A DNA stretch of 38,568 nucleotides from a virus: the IMG/VR virus record IMGVR_UViG_3300042563_002176, positions 1 through 38,568 of that record. The stretch is one strand, 5' to 3'. Below, piece after piece: positions 36,761 to 38,568 of this stretch. The notes under the pieces were generated by a model that made no database searches, was not told where the DNA came from, and worked only from the letters and a program-made list of their open reading frames with translations. How positions within the stretch are numbered: the first letter of the stretch is position 1; each line of letters starts with the position of its first letter. A program made the translations under genes and the position numbers.

Positions 36761-37433
36761 CGTCTTGGACCTCCTCGGTAGACTCAGTGTCCCAACTTTC
36801 GGTGGATTGCAGGATCGTCACCGGAGCGGCGGCGAACGGATCAAGGGGCACGGTGCGTGCAGTGTTGATTTCCCGGCCTTTGGCGGGCCTCTCGCCGATC
36901 ACGGCACCCTCGTCCTCATCATGTATGCCGGAGAAACCAAAAGCGATTCTGGCGCACTGTATGATGGCTTTGTGCCGGAGCATGCGGTGAGCCATTTTCC
37001 ACGGCTCCGTGTTGCGTTTGCACTCGCTGTAATACTCGGTCGCCACCGTAGGGTAGCTGCGATCCTTGCGGTAGATTTCACAGGTGCAGGAGATCGGCAG
37101 TCCGTCCGGTCCATCCTCGACGGTGGTACGGATGCCGTCCATCTGGGGATGGTCGTTGATGATGCGAAGCCAGCCGTCAATGCTGACGATTGGGACGATG
37201 CCCCCGCCCTTCGCAGGGAAGGCGTATAGCTCCTTCAGCAGGGGATTGAGACCGTACACATTGGCAACGACGACAAGGGACAGAAGTTCCTCAGTGGTCG
37301 CGCCTTTGAACACAGTGCTGGTCAGCGTTGCCAGTAGCTTGCTGGGATCGCAGTGCAGCTTGCTTGCCAGTACGGCAAGGGCTGAGACCGGCGGGGCAGA
37401 TGGTGCGGTGATTGTTTTGAGTTCAGTGGACAT
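36753..37433 (-). CDS. Bet/RecT-family single-strand annealing protein
   Basis: From the ATG at 37431-37433 (MSTELKTITAP) the 226-residue product carries the lambda Bet signature: NPLLKELYAFPAKGGGIVPI, then VSIDGWLRIINDHPQMDG, near residues 63-100, and the later HRMLRHKAIIQCARIAFGF segment near 154-172. It should bind single strands left by the exonuclease and anneal them to homologous DNA. The longer upstream frame overlaps the HTH gene and is not used. A CAACTAAATCAACCA leader precedes the ATG. The C-terminus is acidic (STEEVQDDA). Confidence 0.92.
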   Translation of the reverse strand: MSTELKTITAPSAPPVSALAVLASKLHCDPSKLLATLTSTVFKGATTEELLSLVVVANVYGLNPLLKELYAFPAKGGGIVPIVSIDGWLRIINDHPQMDGIRTTVEDGPDGLPISCTCEIYRKDRSYPTVATEYYSECKRNTEPWKMAHRMLRHKAIIQCARIAFGFSGIHDEDEGAVIGERPAKGREINTARTVPLDPFAAAPVTILQSTESWDTESTEEVQDDA

Positions 37434-37452
37434 TGGTTGATTTAGTTGATGA

Positions 37453-37653
37453 TTATTCTCCGGCAATCCCGAGGTTGGCTTCGACTGCAACAACGTCGCT
37501 GAGCCGGTAGCGCACGGCACGCTTGCCGATCCGGTAAGCCGTAATCTTTTTGTCTTTCCGCAGCCTCCACAAAAACATGGTGCTGACGTCCCAACGGGAA
37601 GCCAGTTGCTGTTGAGTGATCCAGATGGGGTCTTGGTCTTGGTTTGTCGTCAT
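37453..37653 (-). CDS. Excisionase/MerR-like helix-turn-helix protein
   Basis: The chosen ATG is at 37651-37653 (MTTNQDQDPIW), giving 66 residues. WITQQQLASRWDVSTMFLWR, then LRKDKKITAYRIGKRAVRYR and LSDVVAVEA, is the standard HTH_17 pattern: helix-turn-helix followed by a wing with K/RxGxRxVRY. Such proteins act as excisionases or as small transcription regulators. Since no integrase is seen, a regulatory role is more likely here. A highly structured leader (37677-37729) precedes the gene, and the final leader is TACAACACAACACTACT. Confidence 0.85.
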   Translation of the reverse strand: MTTNQDQDPIWITQQQLASRWDVSTMFLWRLRKDKKITAYRIGKRAVRYRLSDVVAVEANLGIAGE

Positions 37654-37676
37654 AGTAGTGTTGTGTTGTAATCCTT

Positions 37677-37729
37677 CCAGCCGCCTGACCCCGCTACCCT
37701 CCAAGGGTTTGTTTAGATCAGGCGACTGG
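37677..37729 (-). ncRNA. Structured leader RNA before the HTH gene
   Basis: On the minus strand CCAGTCGCCTGA pairs with TCAGGCGGCTGG through 12 positions (one G-U), enclosing a second hairpin, ACCCT-TGG-AGGGT. No T tract follows, so it does not look like a terminator in the direction of transcription. It lies between the small membrane-protein gene and the HTH gene and could act in regulation, for example as a binding site for a protein or an mRNA-stability element. Confidence 0.55.
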
Positions 37730-37739
37730 TCGGAAATTT

Positions 37740-37937
37740 TTAGTTCAGTCCGCGAACATTAAGTGCCCGCCACTCCCGGCGGATTTGCTGACGGCGCTGC
37801 CGATCCAACAAACGACGCTCGTGCGAGAAATGCCACAGGATAAGCAGACCCAATGCGCCAAGGATTATGTAGATAATGCCAAGGAGCATGTCGCCTTCAC
37901 CGGCTTTTTGCATGGTTTCAAGCTGCAACGTGCTCAT
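37740..37937 (-). CDS. 65-residue small membrane protein
   Basis: The ATG at 37935-37937 (MSTLQLETMQKAG) overlaps the upstream stop by ATGA; longer starts overlap the ribbon-helix-helix gene. One strong hydrophobic span, MLLGIIYIILGALGLLILWH, covers about residues 17-36, followed by a very basic tail (HERRLLDRQRRQQIRREWR), which should stay in the cytoplasm and could contact nucleic acid or membrane lipids. Early phage membrane proteins of this kind often interfere with the host envelope or superinfection, but there is no specific evidence here. Confidence 0.65.
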   Translation of the reverse strand: MSTLQLETMQKAGEGDMLLGIIYIILGALGLLILWHFSHERRLLDRQRRQQIRREWRALNVRGLN

Positions 37938-38119
37938 TTGGATGTCCCTCCCTTGCTGTTGCCGCCACCGAGTCCGGCGAGAAACTGGAGCGTTGCTTCC
38001 TTGGCAATGTGGGATCGGCTTGTTCCGGTCTTGGACGCAATAAAGCCCAGCTTGAGATAATCCCTTGGGTCCAGTTTGAACCCAACGTGGATGCTTGGTT
38101 TGGTTTTGTTTAGTTCCAT
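37934..38119 (-). CDS. Ribbon-helix-helix-like regulator, first early gene
   Basis: The 61-residue product (MELNKTKPSIHVGFKLDPRD) has a short basic strand, IHVGFKLD, followed by two helices: RDYLKLGFIASKTGTS and SRSHIAKEATLQFLAG. This is the strand-helix-helix plan of MetJ/Arc repressors (pattern hxhxLxxxxxxxLxxxAxxxGxSxSxxIxxAxxxF). It is the first gene after the intergenic region, with regularly spaced half-sites just upstream, so autoregulation of the early operon is a reasonable inference. The start has a GAGG four bases before the ATG, one of few Shine-Dalgarno-like sites. Confidence 0.7.
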   Translation of the reverse strand: MELNKTKPSIHVGFKLDPRDYLKLGFIASKTGTSRSHIAKEATLQFLAGLGGGNSKGGTSK

Positions 38120-38147
38120 ATGCCTCAGATGATGACACAAAGATTGC

Positions 38148-38171
38148 AGTCGTCAATGACTGTTTAAAGTC
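38148..38171. promoter_or_regulatory. Half-site array, candidate operator
   Basis: On the minus strand GACT, AGTC and GACT start exactly 10 bases apart (38171, 38161, 38151), in alternating orientation. The two inverted pairs are GACT-N6-AGTC and CAGTC-N6-GACTG. A 10-base period puts the sites on one face of the helix, as ribbon-helix-helix dimers often use. The array overlaps the proposed -10 element and lies 29 bases before the first early gene. Confidence 0.45.
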
Positions 38172-38189
38172 TTTTTAGGACATTGGCAA
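38161..38189 (-). promoter_or_regulatory. Candidate early promoter
   Basis: The minus strand shows TTGCCA (38184-38189), a 17-base spacer and TAAACA (38161-38166). The -35 matches TTGACA at five of six positions, the -10 matches TATAAT at only three. It sits between the late terminator and the first early gene, where a promoter is required if the genome is one transcription unit. A second possibility is TTGACG (38151-38156) with CATCAT (38129-38134), but this would give an almost leaderless message. Confidence 0.35.
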
Positions 38190-38226
38190 AAAAAAGCCCT
38201 TGAGCAGTCGGAACCACTCAAGGGCT
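38188..38226 (-). terminator. Strong intrinsic terminator at end of late operon
   Basis: On the minus strand AGCCCTTGAG (38217-38226) pairs perfectly with CTCAAGGGCT (38195-38204) around a 12-base loop, followed by eight T residues. It begins 13 bases after the stop of the gene at 38240-38568 and ends the transcription unit just before the early promoter region. It is the cleanest terminator in the window. Confidence 0.92.
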
Positions 38227-38239
38227 GGGATGGAGGGGA

Positions 38240-38568
38240 TTACTCAGCAGGAACAACCGGCTCGACCGGCTTATTCTTCTCAGCCTGATAAGCAATCAGA
38301 TCCGGCAAGCACAAGGCAACCGCAGCAAAGGCATCAGCGGCGGAAGGGATCGCATTAACCGCCTCCCAAAACGGAAGCCTCACTTCCCGCCGATCGCTCA
38401 GAAGCCGGTCGCCAGTAGCCTGATCGAACGGGACATACTCGACATAAATGCTGTCTTGTTCACCCATAGACCGCGCCGAAATGGCAAGGTCCATGATGTA
38501 GATTTCATTGTAAGTCTTCGACGGAACTTCTGGACGTTCCGCCGGAGTATCGAGTGGGATGGTAATGG
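38240..38568 (-). CDS. Small structural protein, C-terminal part (runs off right edge)
   Basis: The frame is open from the right edge to the TAA at 38240. An internal ATG (38492-38494) is not needed as a start, because the upstream residues (ITIPLDTPAERPEVPSKTYN) look like genuine protein and continue in frame from the left-edge ORF if the ends are joined. The C-terminal domain (EIYIMDLAISARSMGEQDSI, then YVEYVPFDQATGDRLLSDRR) resembles small beta-rich domains attached to phage tail or baseplate proteins, followed by a helix and an acidic Pro-rich tail. It is the last gene before the strong terminator. Confidence 0.72.
   Translation of the reverse strand, partial: ITIPLDTPAERPEVPSKTYNEIYIMDLAISARSMGEQDSIYVEYVPFDQATGDRLLSDRREVRLPFWEAVNAIPSAADAFAAVALCLPDLIAYQAEKNKPVEPVVPAE

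Noticed and set aside
37736-37741. Plus-strand terminator from the 37677-37729 stem followed by TTTTT
   Set aside because: No plus-strand gene or transcript is expected here, and the T run is several bases away from the stem.
1-38568. CRISPR array, insertion sequence or integrase gene
   Set aside because: I saw no regularly spaced repeats with spacers, no transposase motifs, and no tyrosine or serine recombinase signature on either strand.
1-38568. Direct terminal repeats or cohesive ends at the window ends
   Set aside because: The first and last 40 bases share no repeat or complementarity that I can see; the ends fall inside a coding sequence, which suggests an arbitrary cut point.

Overview
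The window reads as one essentially complete genome of a short-tailed (podovirus-like) double-stranded DNA phage. Every credible gene lies on the minus strand, so transcription runs from high to low coordinates. The two window ends fall inside one open reading frame. Joining base 1 to base 38568 keeps the frame and gives a single protein of about 172 residues. I therefore read the window as a circular or circularly permuted genome of about 38.6 kb that was cut inside a gene, but this is an inference. The host is probably Gram-negative: there is a candidate lipoprotein and membrane protein next to the endolysin, and a T7-type tail. Shine-Dalgarno sites are scarce. Many starts instead follow an A/C-rich leader with AACC repeats, which suggests a host lineage that uses few Shine-Dalgarno sites. 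I cannot name the host.

Layout in transcription order. (1) 38190-38119: intergenic region with a terminator, a weak promoter candidate and regularly spaced half-sites. (2) 38119-35313, early recombination block: ribbon-helix-helix-like protein, small membrane protein, HTH protein, Bet/RecT annealase, HNH-AP2 endonuclease, YqaJ exonuclease and an SSB-like protein. (3) 35266-32658: small proteins, including a probable PD-(D/E)XK nuclease. (4) 32495-30876, replication: a lambda O-like initiator carrying a candidate origin, a DnaC-like helicase loader and a 57-residue protein. (5) 30766-27500: mostly unknown small genes, a MazG-like protein and two zinc-motif proteins. Three gaps here hold tRNA T-arm-like hairpins. 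(6) 27464-14592, packaging and virion: terminase small and large subunits, portal, scaffold, capsid, tail adaptor and nozzle, a GNAT-like protein, and gp14-like and gp15-like internal virion proteins. (7) 14592-4324: one gene for a 3,422-residue polyvalent protein, 26.6% of the window. (8) 4271-2046: tailspike. (9) 2042-694: lysis cassette. (10) 685 to the join and on to 38240: small structural genes, ending at a strong terminator at 38188-38226.

The genome combines a T7-like virion module with a lambda-like replication and recombination module. I found no phage RNA polymerase, DNA polymerase, primase, integrase or recognisable repressor. Transcription and most replication functions must therefore come from the host, with the phage supplying origin recognition, helicase loading and single-strand annealing recombination. 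The less ordinary features are the three covarying T-arm mimics, the AACC-type leaders, the giant modular protein with repeated GYSI junctions, a palindrome and repeat cluster inside the initiator gene, and two terminators that bracket the capsid genes.
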